From assembly GCA_958299035.1 (NCBI GenBank), contig CATQJL010000001.1, positions 10,825,817 to 10,889,816 of the forward strand: a stretch of DNA of 64,000 nucleotides, written 5' to 3'. This DNA comes from Cylicocyclus nassatus. Taxonomy: Eukaryota; Nematoda; Chromadorea; Rhabditida; Strongylidae. Below are positions 1 to 12,276 of this stretch, piece by piece. Within the stretch, counting starts at the first letter, position 1. Every line of letters begins with the position of its first letter. The translations under genes and the position numbers were made by a program. Under the pieces are notes generated by a model. That model was not told the DNA's origin. It ran no database searches and saw nothing but the letters and a program-made list of their open reading frames with translations.

Positions 1-1814
1 GTAGAGTCCGTAAATAACGGAAGTCTGCTTTCCAGGCACAAGAATTTTGGATTCCTTTTTGTATTCTTTAAGTTATGAGGCCAAATATTTTATCGGTGCA
101 TTTCGAAATTAAATTGTAAATTTACTGTAAATTTACTACTCAAGATAACGGAGGTTTTGTAAGAAGTGTAACGAATTGAAGCTACACTTCATCTGGAAAA
201 CAGAAAAAACCCCGTTCAAGAATAACGCATATGTAGGAGTCCGAACAAGCGTTTGAACTTGCAAAGTCTGCACATTTTTCTCCATCTATCTATATGTAAG
301 GAATCGTTGTGTCTATTCGAAAAAGGTGAAATTGTGAGAAACCGCGCGGCTTTTGCAGCGAAAGCGCCTGCATAGCTAGCACCTTCACGTTTACTAATTC
401 ATTGGTTCTATGAAAATGTAGCAAGTTTGCAATTAGCATTTGTACTTTGCTTTTGTGAACTTGCAAAAAACTTAGGGTTTGCTCGATCTCAAGTTTCACA
501 TCAGTATTCTTGCTTTATTAGTACTGAAACATGGACTGCCTACCGATTAAACAAAAAAACATGTTTTTTGCAAGTGTGACAACATCAACATCAAATGCAG
601 ATATATGTACCGTCAGCTGCTTTGCGTCTGCATCGAATGAGAATAATGGTCAATGCATGATACATATGGTATGGGTAACGATGGAAAACAAAGAAGAGGG
701 TCTCTCAGGTTACAAGGGAACCTTTTGTAGTCGAAGTAGCACTTTCACATCAAACTTATATCACTTTGTATCACATCAAACTATAGCATTTTGTAGAGCT
801 TTGAACGATAATTTCAAGTCGTCTTATGTTTCTGCGTAACGACTCTCCAAAAAAATTTATAAATGTACAAAATCCCAAATTTGTCATGCTGTAGGTGCAG
901 GCCCAGCAGGAGGTGGCATTTGAGAATTTTCAAAATTCTCCGAATTCTCCTTTGACTTTGCAGAAAATTACGAAATACCTTTTACTGTATTTGTAGAAGT
1001 ACGACTAATAACCTCAGCGAATGAATGAAAGTTTAAAAAAGACAAGGAAAATCGGAAACAGAACAGCAACACGTGAGAGAAAGGGCGGCTTCCTATCATC
1101 TAAGGGCCGTCACAAGGCACAAAAAAGAAATTTAGGGCAAGGTAAGTATTCGTAGATAGAGGTTCGGATGAAGAACAGATTTATGCAAAAAAAGGGAAAA
1201 ACTTATGGCTTCGTTTGGTTCCGCGAAATCTCAAGGTGCTCCCAGGTTGCGCGGGAGCAACCTAATTTAGAAAAGCACTTACAGCTCCTTTCATTTACAT
1301 AATTTTTTCATAATTCTTCATACTTTCCTTTTGATCGTCGCCGCTAAGGTACAACCAAATTTGGTGGCTCATTATTGCTTACTGGTTGTAAGCGGACTGA
1401 TTATCTTTTTTATGCATAAAGACTGTGTTGTAGCAAGTCAAATTGCGTGCACACAGGTCTAAACGCTCATCGTGTTTGTAACGTGTACTACCTGTTACTG
1501 GTGAAACGATGTCAGAGTTGGACTTATAAGGGTTAGCTTTGTGCTTGCTAATAATTTATCAGAATTTCGGGAGACCACACCTAGGATGTTTACGAGTCCC
1601 TTTTGCTTTTATCTAAAAAAAAACGGCTTCCATGTGAAAGCGCCAGCTCTGCTGGGCTTTGTGTGGGTGCCACGAAATTGGCGAAGAGCACAAAAATAGC
1701 CGAAGGTGGGCGAACCAATTTTTTGTCTATGATGCTGAATACAAAAAAAGGAACATGGCCTGTGGAAATTCGCGTATTTCTGTACACTTTTCGCTAATCT
1801 AATGCCACTTAAGG
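1..1814. other. Intergenic, no gene recognised
   Basis: I see no gene I can support. The longest open frame (531-839, 102 codons) has no recognisable domain or signal peptide and is within what chance gives in AT-rich DNA. From about 1680 the sequence starts to show weak, gapped similarity to about 12790-13070, so the duplicated segment that follows may have older, more diverged sequence upstream. Confidence 0.5.
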
Positions 1815-4747
1815 CTTGACAAATTTAGACTTTTAAACACTCATACTTCTTTCGAAGGGCTGATCCGCAAAAGGAAGACGGATTTGGAATCAACGTTCAG
1901 TGCTCCATAAAGTCGTATAGGTTTCATATGAAAAGGCTACTTCGTCTAAAAAAGGTCTCCTTGTTCAAAAGAAACCTGTATGCACATGGATGGGCATTGG
2001 AAATGATAAGCACAGAGCTTCCTTTATAATCTCCTTCTTGTACATAATGGCAAAAATTGTTCAATAAATGAGATGCCCAAAATTTCCAAGTAGTTACATA
2101 TTTTTCTTCCATTCGCCTCGACGAAAAAACCAAATGCTCCAAAGTTGTGATTTCCTGATAAATGAAAGTGTGACAGAAGTAAGCTAAACTCTTTACGAAT
2201 TATTCCTAGGATGGGGATAAGAAAACAAGGGGTGGAATAAGTAAGATTTATATTGCAATCTTACAAATATGTACAAGCTTATATAAATTCTTAGGTCACA
2301 TTATTTATGACTATGGTACGCAGCTTCCAGTTGATTGTTTCTTATGGCTGTTTGCAGCAATGGGAAGAAAAATCATTGTTGCTTGTACAAATTTGAGGTA
2401 GTGAGTAGAATAAGGTAGTTTTACTTTTTTTGGGGAGAGTCAATTCCGTAAAGTCTTATGTGGTCAAACAGAACGATTTGCATATGGAATACGAGCAGGC
2501 TGCAGATGGAGTTGTTTACTCCCAAACTACCCAGAATTAGATGTATTTGGCGCATATAAAGCAAAAAAAGACGAATCTACACTATTTGAAAGAGAAACTT
2601 GTCCTTTGCCAAAAAAAAGAAATTCTTGCTTACCCTGAGGCACAACTAAATGACAGATCCTCTAAGCGACAAAGCAACTCGAGGAATCGAGAGGAAGACA
2701 AAGTGAGCACTGGCTGCAATTGACGAAATTCAATTGAGGTCGAAAGCCGAGTGATGGACGTGCGGTTTGTCGCCTTCTAAGAAATGCATCCAGAAAGCAA
2801 AGTATCTGGAAAACAAGAGTGAAATTTTGTTGAGCGCAGTTAGGGAGATTTTACGAAATCATATTAGATTTTCCCGAAAGTTTTGTCCGTTTTTAAATCG
2901 TTCACTAAAACTTAAGAACATCAACCCATAGACGACTTAAGTAACATTTGATTTAGCTTTTTATCCTCTTTTTTACAGCTGTATTTGCTCTCTGATCTAT
3001 GTGTCTTGGCAATGTTATCACCATGGCTTTCTAAGTAGCTCAGCAGTCGCTATACCTTGAATTTTGGAAATATTTATCCTGATGTTTTCAAAGAGCGCTG
3101 GTAACTATGATGTGAAGCAAACCTTTGGCTACATTGTACCCAATTTAAATTACATGGGCCACGTTTACCAAGTCTGTTATAATTATTTGTTTAATAAAAA
3201 CCGCGGCTTCTGATTACGTTCACTAGAGAAGTACCGAAAATTCCAAAAAGCTGCTTTTCCATTCAAATCAAACATGGTTATGCATATGTCTGATACGAAT
3301 CATGTTTCATTGCGCAAAAAACTTCAAAAGTTTTCGCGTATTTGCTGCGCCAAAATTGAGACCTCCGAATAGATGAGAATCTAAAAATACCGTTTTGTAG
3401 TCCGAGAATTCCTCTATTAAGCATACTTGAACCTTTCTGAATCTTCTTAATGAAATCATAAAAATCACCTAATATTGAGCAAATTCCTACAAAATAAAGC
3501 TCCTTATTAACGGTGACTTACTTTTCAGGGTAGATATGAGCTTAATTTTGGAAGTCTGCTCACGAAAATAAAGCAAGATTGACTTAAATACGTGATGAAG
3601 TTGTAAATTATTGTTCAACATGCATTGTTGCTACTCAGAAGCAGATTTCCTTCATATGATATTTCGAGATTTTTTTCCGAAGAATGGAAAAATTGCATTG
3701 CTCTGCCTGAATTACTGTGCCTGCAATTCGTCTGAATTCTAATCTAAATCTTTGTAAAATGCTAGAATGTGTTCACATTTCATTTTCAGAATAATGTCGA
3801 GCTCGCTTACAAAAATGTAAACCATGCATATTTCTTTTATTTTGAGGGACGGTACTCTTTCCACACTCTGCATATAATATCTTACTTTTCAAGTGTTGTA
3901 AATGTAGAATTTTGGAGTATGTATTAGATTGTTTGAGACAGAGTCCAAAGGTCAATTTACGGAAAGAATCCTGTCATCACGAATTTTCTTGGTGATCGAG
4001 TTTTCCATAAAGGGATATGCTGTAAAAGCAAAGCCGAAAAATAAAACTAGAATTTATTGGACACTTGGCTTTCCAGCGACCGTTTCAAAAACCACAGTTT
4101 TATTTGCCTTTATCGGCTTTCATCGTCGCTATATAACAACTATGATTTCAGCTTTGAGCGCCGATAAAAAGAGCATAGCTTTTCTTTTCCGAAACCTGAA
4201 ATTCAAAAATGATTGCAAAAATGTTATGATTTGCAACGATTTGGGTGCAAGATTGCTTGCAATTTGATGTAGTGAGTAGAGTAAGAGTTACTGCCATAGG
4301 TGCGCATAGGTAAACAGTCCTTATCTCTCTCTCTTTATAATCGATAGTACGGTTTGTGAGAAATAAAAAGTATTACTGCCCTTGAAGATTAAGCGAAGTG
4401 TATCAAGTGCCGTGCTTGGTTCGTCAAATTTGGTTCTGCATCCAACTAGAGACCTGCATATCTTACTAATAGAATAAGTGCAGCATCTGTTCAATTTTCT
4501 TCACGTGGAACAATTCATATACTTCGGTAAGTGAATTTCCCCCCCCCCTCCGTATAAGACAAAAAGTAGAATTTGAAAGATCCTACGCTTTCAGACTGTT
4601 CTCTTCCCATCTTTAATGGAAAAGCAATGCGTGAGCCCGAATGTATTGTAAAAGGTAGCATGTATGCCGTACCGTCAATGATTCGCTATAATTTAGCCTA
4701 CATGCTAAATACATTGATCGGTTTGAATCTGATCATGGAACTGATGG

Positions 4748-4755
4748 TATAAATA
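4748..4755 (+). promoter_or_regulatory. TATA box of secreted peptide gene A
   Basis: TATAAATA lies 36 bases before the ATG and is identical in copy B at the same spacing. A start site about 25-30 bases downstream would give a 5' leader of only a few bases. A TCATT initiator-like sequence lies between. No TTTCAG-type acceptor sits before the ATG, so nothing suggests a spliced leader. Confidence 0.6.
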
Positions 4756-4783
4756 AGCTATCGCGTTTGTCATTTTATAAAAA

Positions 4784-6830
4784 ATGAAATACCTTGTATT
4801 CATTCTTCCCCTTTTCTTCTTCGGTATTATTCCGGCCACACCGATAAGACGGACGTCAGTTAACCTTAAGAGGGAAATATCGCAGTGCGTCAAAGCATGT
4901 GAAGAAACGGCGAGCAAAATGGAGAATGTGAGCATCATTCTATTTGATTTCCAACCTTTAACTTTTGTTGAAGTCAAAGCAGAGTAGTTTTTTGCAAAGA
5001 GAAGAGCCATGTAGCTAACTTTAGTAACAAGTCTATTTTCAATTTTCTACAAGTTGAGAACATCAGTAATGGTAGCCTTATTTTGTGCGTTTTTGCGTGA
5101 CGTCATATAAAGTACATTACCGCTCATAATTTGTCGAAAACAGCATCGTTTCAACTAACCTCGTCGCATCGCCATATCTTGGGTTCCAGTAAAAAATTCT
5201 GAATCCAAAAGCAACATTCTAAACTTTACTGCACAAAGCCGCCCATGTCGCTATAGGCTGAACGTCTGCGAGCGTGGCGCATGCTGCCGCCGACATCATA
5301 ATCAAGCGCCAATACTAGCCCGCTGACCACTGATTTAGCTATGCGCCAAAGACGTTCGCGAGCATTCAGCCTACAACGATATGGGCAGTTTGTGAAGTCG
5401 AGCATACTTGGCCCGGTGTGGTACATCTTTAAATACAGTGCCAGTTTAGATCGATGAGCAAGACCCGCCACAAGTGGCTTGAAGTTTTAGAGTCAAAGAG
5501 GACTTTGTAAACACTTCGTCTTTTACATTTTTCAAAAGTCGGGCACCAGCGCCGAGCCCTGATGACGGGCGGTCACATTTCGTAGATTTGCCTAGGTTTA
5601 CTCAACACTGAATTGGACTACTATGAGTAACCTACCGCAAGCAAAAACTAGGTTAGTAAAGTATGCCCTACCGTACATTTGCCGTATCCAGACAGGCACA
5701 TTCACACAAAAAATGATGCGTCTCGTTGACCTGAGTCGACATTGCACTTGGATTTAGTCGTTCACTCTATCAAGATATGACGCTGCGTCGCTGCTTTCGG
5801 CAAAGTCCCTGTGGAGTTTTATGCTTTTTCAACAGATTATGAGCGGTTTTTCATAGAAATCACATTTTTCCTTTGTCTGCCAGAATTTCATCTTGTTTTC
5901 GGTCACACAGTGGCGAGAGATTGCTAACCATGATAAAAGGATGCTGAGAAGGGAAGGAATCGAAAGCACCATGGCCTTTTTTATGACATGTAACCTTTGA
6001 TTCAACTGGCCTGGCTTCGCGAAAGCGGGGCTTTGTGACTTTGTAATTAAGGCAGCTCGCGCCCGCGACGCACCTGCGTCTCTCTCGCGCCGGTGCTCTC
6101 TGATCACTAGCTAGCCGTAATAGGTCACGGAGTCCCGCCTTTTCGATGCCAAGCCAGATGAATCAAATGTATCTCAAATCTGCATTCGCTACCAGCAAAG
6201 CCATTGAGAAAGTTATAAACCTTTTCTAATGATTCTTCGACACGAGCGGAAGCCATCGCTGTAGGGCAGTTGCCTGTTCTAGGTCAGTGACATCCTTGAT
6301 GATTCGCTATTGTAATCAGACTAATTGATAGATATAGCGAAGAAAAGAAAAGAATAAATTGCAATTCCTATAAACCTTCGGCAATAGCTCAACTTTGCCA
6401 TCGAATAAATTTTTTAAAAAATTTGCAAAACTCCTTCCATTTAAAAAACCGATTTGTAGATAGCGAGCGTAGATTTGTGGTCAACTTCCTAAAACGATAC
6501 GACTATTTTTATATACATCTTATGTGCAAAGGCACGGTGACCTAGGTTCAATTCCTTGTGAGAATTACAAGAAGATGAAGTTATGGAAGAAAGAAGTTAT
6601 CCTCGTTAGTTAAAGAAGTTAAAGAGACTATTCTTTCTAAAAAAACAAATTGTTGTTATCTGCACAACTAATGTGTATGATTAATTTTTGCTTTACGTGT
6701 ATATTCTCAGGAAGCCCTTGCCTTTGAAGAACTCGACCCAAAGACCAGGAATGCCATTAAGAAGACATTCAACGCAAAGACCATGAAAAACGCGTGCTTC
6801 AGTCATTGTGCCACCTATATTAGAAGATAG
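4784..6830 (+). CDS. Small secreted Cx3C/Cx3C peptide, gene A (two exons)
   Basis: Exon 1 is 4784-4927 and exon 2 is 6711-6830, joined in phase 0 across an intron with GTGAGC donor and TTCTCAG acceptor. The 87-residue product starts with a hydrophobic signal peptide (MKYLVFILPLFFFGII). A charged segment with Cx3C (QCVKACEET) follows at the end of exon 1, and a second Cx3C (ACFSHCATY) lies near the C-terminus. Two Cx3C pairs in a short helical peptide fit a two-disulfide helical hairpin, a shape known in some antimicrobial and venom peptides. That reading is structural inference and I do not recognise a named family. The start is supported by a TATA box 36 bases upstream, and an AATAAA follows about 60 bases after the stop. 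A paralog with the same structure is 12 kb downstream (16798-18813). Confidence 0.7.
5241..5386. repeat. Hairpin MITE, copy in intron A
   Basis: The left arm (GCCCATGTCGCTATAGGCTG...) pairs with the right arm ending ...CAGCCTACAACGATATGGGC. Arms contain a GCGCCA/TGGCGC stretch and are about 50 bases each with a spacer in the middle. The same hairpin is at 17257-17401. It lies in an intron and has no coding capacity. Confidence 0.65.
5996..6167. mobile_element. GC-cored palindromic MITE, copy 1
   Basis: Termini are TTTGATTCA and TGAATCAAA, followed inward by inverted GGCGGGGCTTTGTGAC-type sequence. The centre is GC-rich and carries GCTCGCGCCCGCGA and CTCTCTCGCGC. About 172 bases long. Related copies are at 18011-18174 (same position in the duplicate), 21307-21462 and 29041-29210. 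The GC-rich core contrasts with the AT-rich surroundings. No transposase is present, and I see no clear target duplication. Confidence 0.7.
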
Positions 6831-6891
6831 AGCAGAAGTATACCTTCATCCATCAACACAAAATTAAGGAGCATCAACTTGTGCAATTCCC

Positions 6892-6897
6892 AATAAA
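6892..6897 (+). promoter_or_regulatory. Poly(A) signal of gene A
   Basis: AATAAA lies 62 bases after the TAG stop and is followed by a GT-rich stretch (GGATGTGTGT). The same arrangement is at 18838-18843 in the paralog, with the 3' UTR well conserved between copies. Confidence 0.6.
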
Positions 6898-7583
6898 GAT
6901 TTTACATATTGTAGGATGTGTGTAAAAATTTGTTTTTCCTAGCCAAAGTACGGAAAATTTTCTAGCGCATGCGAAGTATTATTAAAAACTGGTCAGTCTT
7001 AGGACCACATGCATCAACATTACGGCTGGGAAGGGAGAGGGGGGGGGGGGGAGTCGCAGCTTAGACGAAAGCTTCAAATGTTGAAGCTGCAGATATTTAA
7101 ATTTCACACTGTCTACAGTCCGTAAGCATTCCTACCATCCTTCACTATGAACATATTGAACTGTGGCAAGAAGCAGTACAAGCCGCAATTTCTAGCTTTT
7201 TTGTGTGATTCCCTAATGATCCCCAATGGCCGACCGTCTTTTCTTGAAAATAATTTTTCTTTCTTGGAAATTAACGAAAACATTCCAAAGTTGTACTGTT
7301 CGTCTAGCCCAACAGTGCTAAGCATGTTGCTGATAAATAGAGATGAGACATGGAAATATCGAATTTTTCGAAAAACCCCAAGTTTCGACCTTTCGACTGT
7401 TAGCCATCATGATTCCAACACATTATTTACTCTTATCAGAAACACGCTTACGAGAAAATGGTCAGAACTTGACTCAGCTGTTCGAAACAAGCTGGATACC
7501 ATCGTACTCGTCCTAGAGAGCTGATTTTAGATAGTGTTTACTAACTGTCAAGTGACAACCTGGAAGGAGTTATGAGCGTACAG

Positions 7584-7927
7584 CAGTGGCGTACCGAGGG
7601 GGGACCAGGGGGAGGGGGTCGCGAAATTTTTGAAAGTTACTTACATGAGCTATAAAAATATGCAAATGACTTATTTTTTTGTAAACAATTGAAATAATTT
7701 TTAAAATTTTTTAAAAGTTCAAATTAGCCTTATAAAAAAAATTTTCTCGGGCGGGGCTCAGCCACGCCCCCTTTTTCCAGATTTTAGGGGTTGGGGGCCC
7801 GCAAAAATTTTGAGAACCCCCCCCCCCAAAAAAATTTTTTGGAGTGCGTGGCTGACGCCATGCACCTTCATCTGAAATTTTTGCCGCCCCCTTCCCCGAG
7901 CCGAAATCCTGAAGCCGAAATCCACTG
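7584..7927. mobile_element. hAT-like non-autonomous element with 8-bp TSD
   Basis: The element runs from CAGTGGCGTACC to AAATCCACTG and is flanked on both sides by the 8-base duplication GCGTACAG (7576-7583 and 7928-7935). The paralogous site in copy B (19511-19518) has a single GCGTACAG and no element, so both ends are exact. An 8-bp TSD with CAGTGG ends is what hAT elements make. The 344 bases are non-coding: G-rich near the left end, with AT-rich middle and C-rich stretches. The open frames across it are incidental. A diverged relative lies in reverse at about 31590-31936. Confidence 0.85.
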
Positions 7928-7980
7928 GCGTACAGATATGAGAAACTTTTCGAGTTTCAAAAAATACATTTACTTGAAAG

Positions 7981-10207
7981 GCAGCCTGATGAAGCGGATT
8001 TGCAGTGGATATGATTATTTCAATCACAGGGAAGAAGCACTCTACCAGAAACCTAGATAAGTGCTTTTGAAATCTATTTTGTGGAACACGAAGTAAATTG
8101 CCTTTTTTGCCAATTGCCTTTTTTCTTGACCGCCTCGCTTCGTGTCACCACATTCCCCTCGGAGCAAATGTAAATATCTCTACCACCCCTTATCACTTAA
8201 CTTGGGAAAATGATTGATATGCTTTCGTTTCCCTAGATGTAGGTAAACAAATCAATAAATCGATAGAAGGACCAGTGAATCGCCAAAAGTAGCCTATCAT
8301 CTGAAAAGTTTCGGCTAAATCGGTTGTACGCCGCACATTTCTATAGCGTACATACCCTCCAATGTGACAATTTTGAGTTTTATTAATATAGAGATATGCA
8401 AAAAATGATACTACATTAACCTTCATGAAGAAACATTCTTTAAGGATGAAGTGGGACAAATTTGTATATTCTTGTAAGTAAATGTAGTTGTCGTAATATT
8501 TAGTCATTTCTATTAGAAACATAATCAACTCAGTTTTTCGAAATGAATTAGCTTTATTAGTCACTATGGTAATCAGATCGTATGATTATTGCTTAGAATT
8601 ACAAGAGATGACTATTCATGTGTTTTGATAAGTAGCGGTACTGTACGTATTCAAATGTTACTTTGCAAGCGCAAAAGGGTGAGGCGCAAGTGAGATTTGT
8701 TCAATTTTGTTATTCTTTGTCAAAAAAGGCTTTGGCCGACCTCCAAGACCACGAAGGCTTCACTTTCTACTTGATGTAAAGTTCCAATTAGGGAATGTAA
8801 CAAACAATTTGAGGCGTTTCGCAAGCAGCAGTTGCATTTATTAAATTTTAAAAAATTCCAAGTAAAAGTGCTCATACAATACGCACAAATTAACATGGAA
8901 TGCATGCATCTGGAAAGAATGGCGGAAGGAAAATTTGCCCTAAGAGAGCTTAATGGACAGAAAAAAATTAGTTTTGGAATAGAAGAATGAGTCCCAACGT
9001 TTGGTGAAGACAAGTGCAAAGAAATAGTATATCAGTAAAGTAAGTAAATAAGTATATCCACCATGCAATCCTGAGTTAGATAGTTTATCTCAGGGACGTT
9101 TTGCTGGCAGTAATGGGGGCATGGGTACCATCTCCATGATCACATCTTTATGACAATTGTAGTCCAGAGCAGTCACATGCAAGCTCTATCAAACATACTT
9201 CTTAACCAATTTAAAGGTATGGACCCAACGGCACGGTGGACCTTGACTGGGGTTGTTCGATTTACTGTGTGTGTATTTTTTTTCTTGTTCTTTTTGTAAG
9301 GAACGCCATAGAGCGTATGAATAAATAAATAAATAAATAATAATAATAAGGCCTTTCAATCAAAAGTGTTTGTAAAAAGACAGATTTGCAAAAGGAAATT
9401 TTAGTTGAGAGTTTGTTGTATCATGAAGATGGTTTCGACACAATTCTATGGAAAAAGTGCTAATATAGCGTATTGAACCCGCGACAGAAAACTCATATTT
9501 ATGGCAAAGTTGAGAGCTCCATAAAAAATGCCTGAAATTTTTTTCCCAAGGAAATTTTTATTTCAAGCTTAGCAAAAAAAGAAATTTTTTTACATGCTCA
9601 TCTCCGTTTAGTCTTTCCCCTTAGACAAAGTCTTGAGCTCTAGACCCTCTCCGGGACGGTTTTAAACAATTTCCAAGAAAATCTTGAGTGACATAGAGTA
9701 ATATTTGGTAAGATGAGAAAAAATTTTTGTTTTGTTTATGTTTATCCTGTTTCAACCGAGCGCCAGCTGCCAAAACCACGGGAAAAACTCAGTTAGTTGC
9801 GAAATCTATCTCTCTTCGATACATTTTCGTTTCAAAATATGGTTTATAAGATATTGATGCAGAAAAGATGAGAGGCATTATGCCGAAAAAGACAAATGAA
9901 AAACATTTTTTTAATTTTTCACTCAACCAAGCTTGATCCAAAGCCAGTCCAAATGAGACAGTACAGGACATATGTAATATCAGCTTTAGCAAGGTTCAGC
10001 AAAATAAGGCTTTTCAACATACTGTAATTCGGATAAAAACTTTTTCAAATTAATCGCTCCGGCCGTACTTTTGTACTGAAAAGTTCCTGGTTTACACTTG
10101 AAATTATTATTCCAAGCCAAAGTGTTTTATATACCTAACAAAAACCGGTAACGCCTAATCTTAAACCTCAACCTCAACATTTCTCTGTTTCTGTAAATCT
10201 TCGGAAA
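7981..10207. other. Intergenic with a retroelement-like repeat and tail
   Basis: No gene is recognised. The stretch at about 8860-8990 resembles 29565-29700. About 300 bases later comes a tail with GTAAGGAACGCC, GAGCGTATG and then (AATA)n/(AAT)n at 9285-9350, which is also present at 29820-29880. The tail looks like the 3' end of a non-LTR retroelement or SINE. The minus-strand open frame at 8720-9019 lies on this repeat and matches no domain I know. The rest is AT-rich and unremarkable. Confidence 0.45.
9285..9350 (+). repeat. Non-LTR/SINE-like 3' tail with AATA microsatellite
   Basis: A T-run and GTAAGGAACGCCATAGAGCG lead into ATGAATAAATAAATAAATAA and AAT repeats. The same ending in slightly different form is at 29805-29880. 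Simple A-rich tandem tails behind a conserved short motif are usual for non-LTR retroelement 3' ends. The body upstream is too decayed to classify. Confidence 0.5.
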
Positions 10208-10724
10208 CTAGCTGGCTGACCTGGCGCTGTCAAAACACTACGCTAAAGGTCTTGCTCCCATCTCTTTACAACCTTACTTCTGTACCCACTTCTATAGGCC
10301 AATTTCATTACAGCTTTGTTAGTTATCAGCATGCTCACTTACCCCTCTGTGCCAACTCCCAACCCCGTAGCTCAAACTTTGCAGGAAAAACTTTAAAATG
10401 TAGAAGTAATTGATAATTTTGAAAAATATCATAGTCGTAATCGGTATGCTCGAATACCCCTCCCTCTGTGTCAACTCCCAGCTCCGTAACACAAATTTTG
10501 CAGAAAAATTGGAGAAAATCGATAAAATCGATAGAAGTAATCGATAATTTCAAAAAACTAATATTTTCGTAATCAGCATGCTCGATTAGGCTGCGTTCAT
10601 AGTGATCTGAAAGTTCGGGAACAGTATGAACCAGCCTTATCTCCACATGCCAACTCCCAGCTCTGTAGCTCAAATTTTGCAGAAAAAAAACCGGTAAAAG
10701 TGACGGATAATTTTGAAAACTATT

Positions 10725-12276
10725 AGGTTGCCCCAAGAGTAAACTCCTATCAAGAAACGGGCTAAGGGTTGTTTATGTATTTTGTGTGTGTCCGTCTGTT
10801 ACGATATTCGTAGTGTGTGTTCCAGCCACCGTTCTGAACCGAAATTTCGCATAGCGCATGCTACCTTCATGAAAGCCCAACATGCAAAAGCACGAGTAGA
10901 TTCGTTGAGTAAATCTCTTAGAAATTGCGCGCCAAACGGAACCACCTGGCTTCTGTCAAGCAAAATTAGGTCAGTATCACCACTTTTTGCAAAGTCGTGG
11001 ATGTGTTTGGTAAGCAAATGTGCGAGCGATGGACTTTAGCCTGAAAAGTGGTCAATGGTTTACTATATGACGAAAACGGCGCCAAAAAGAATTGGTTTCG
11101 TGAATGAATTTGTTCTAGCCAAGCATTTGAGAAGATTTTCGCACAGAGATGGCCTTTATGCGACTACCTAGCCACGACAAATTCAAAAAACTATCCAGAG
11201 ACAGTATGCATCAATCGATAGAAAATGATCGCCCTGCCGGGGACCCGTAATGTATGATTTCTATTGAAAATGATCGCCCGTTTTCAAAACGGGAGATTGA
11301 TGCACACTGCCCTAGATTTGCGTTTGCCTTCCTGCGAAAAGTTTCATCCACGCGAAAACAGACAGCGAACTCACGTGAAAAAAAACTTTCTAAATGAGTA
11401 GTTGTTTACATCTTATTCGTGGTAGTTGGCATAGCGCGGTGAGTTCCAGTGAGAAGATTTTACGAGCATGAGCAAGGCACATAGATAGTACAGCCAGTGC
11501 GAGCCTCTGCGAAGCAGAAGTGACGCACTGGTTTCAAATAATTCAAGCTGTTTTTGTTTCGTTTATTCGGGGTGTCATTCTATAGAGCAGATCAAGCTCT
11601 ACAAAACGACCGCCAAAGGTCCGCCTAAATTGCCTTTCATGCAAAAGTTTGAAGCCAAAATCGAAAAAAAAACTTGTTACTTGAAAATTGAATTTTTGCG
11701 AAGAAAAGCCCTACGGATCTCCAACTTGGTCATTATACAGTAGGCAACAGTAGTACTCAAATATGCTCTTACTGGTTTTTTCCGCGCTTAGAAGGCGAGA
11801 AATCAAAGATAGTCCAATGGCAAATTCCACTCCCAGTCCCTCTCATATATGCCATTGCATACTGCAAGCCTTACTAAGTTCAAACCTCTTCACCCCTGTA
11901 TTTGCTCCTATAATCGAGAAATGTCAAGATCTACATAAAAAACCCGATAGAAGGGGCATTTTGGGACCACCATAGTTTCTCAATTTTGAGCCCCGAAAAA
12001 AATCTACCAAATACATTTTTGGTACTACTATGTGTCTACTATATAAAGGCCAAGCTGGAAGTTCGTAGGAAATTTTTGGAAGGAGATCCGACTTTTAGGG
12101 TAGCTGAAAACTTTTGATTTTTGGCTCCAAATTTCACCGGGTTTACGAATTAGGTGAATCTTTGGTAGTCTTTTTGTAGAGCTTGCTCCGCTCTACCGAA
12201 CGGTACCCTAAATCTGTCAAAAAACAAAAACAGCTCAAGGTATTTAAAAATGGGGTTTACTTTTGGGACAGCTTAA
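10725..12276. mobile_element. Mariner-like TIR element nested in the Helitron
   Basis: The left end TTAGGTTGCCCCAAGAGTAA mirrors the right end, which in reverse complement reads TTAAGCTGTCCCAAAAGTAA. TA dinucleotides flank both ends (10723-10724 and 12277-12278). Outside them the Helitron sequence resumes. The TIR pattern and TA target fit Tc1/mariner. The 1.55-kb interior has no long frame with transposase motifs. It contains a further imperfect foldback at about 11535-12250 and a short inverted repeat at 11208-11320 (GCATCAATC.../...GATTGATGC). Confidence 0.55.
11535..12250. repeat. Imperfect foldback inside the mariner-like element
   Basis: About 135 bases at the left (with AAGCTGTTTTTGTTT and GCTCTACAAAACGACC) reappear inverted at 12110-12250 (GAGCTGTTTTTGTTTT and GCTCTACAAAAAGACT) at roughly 75% identity. 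The middle, 11680-12110, is unrelated AT-rich sequence holding a chance open frame. It could be internal inverted repeats of the host element or a separate insertion. Confidence 0.45.

Larger units (their letters stand above)
4928..6710 (+). other. Intron of secreted peptide gene A
   Basis: This 1783-base intron contains two inverted-repeat elements, a hairpin at 5241-5386 and a GC-rich MITE at 5996-6167. Both occur at the same places in the intron of the paralog, so they predate the duplication. The first 200 bases are about 97% identical to the paralogous intron, far closer than the mature-peptide coding parts. Open frames inside (5226-5471 and 5829-6107, minus strand) fall on the hairpin elements and are not genes. 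Confidence 0.6.
1815..7980 (+). repeat. Segmental duplication, copy A
   Basis: This block is repeated in the same orientation at about 13071-19563. The match runs colinearly through the upstream spacer, a two-exon secreted-peptide gene, its intron, its poly(A) signal and downstream sequence. Identity varies. The first 200 bases of the intron differ at only about five positions, while intergenic parts carry many small indels. Copy A holds a MITE at 7584-7927 that copy B lacks, and it lacks the 733-bp foldback that copy B carries. Without those insertions both copies are about 5.8 kb. The edges are where the alignment fades and are approximate to some tens of bases. Confidence 0.85.

Noticed and set aside
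531..839. 102-codon ATG-led open frame
   Set aside because: No domain, signal peptide or conserved copy. Length is within chance for 64 kb on six frames.
3929..4267. 112-codon open frame in copy A
   Set aside because: The copy B counterpart (about 15185-15600) is broken by many indels, and there is no motif or signal peptide.
6540..6560. GGTTCAATTCC, a B-box match
   Set aside because: No A box or cloverleaf around it, and the copy B equivalent has lost the match.
7147..7524. 125-codon open frame in duplicate copy A
   Set aside because: The colinear sequence in copy B (about 19080-19460) carries in-frame stops and indels while keeping base similarity, so there is no sign of coding constraint.
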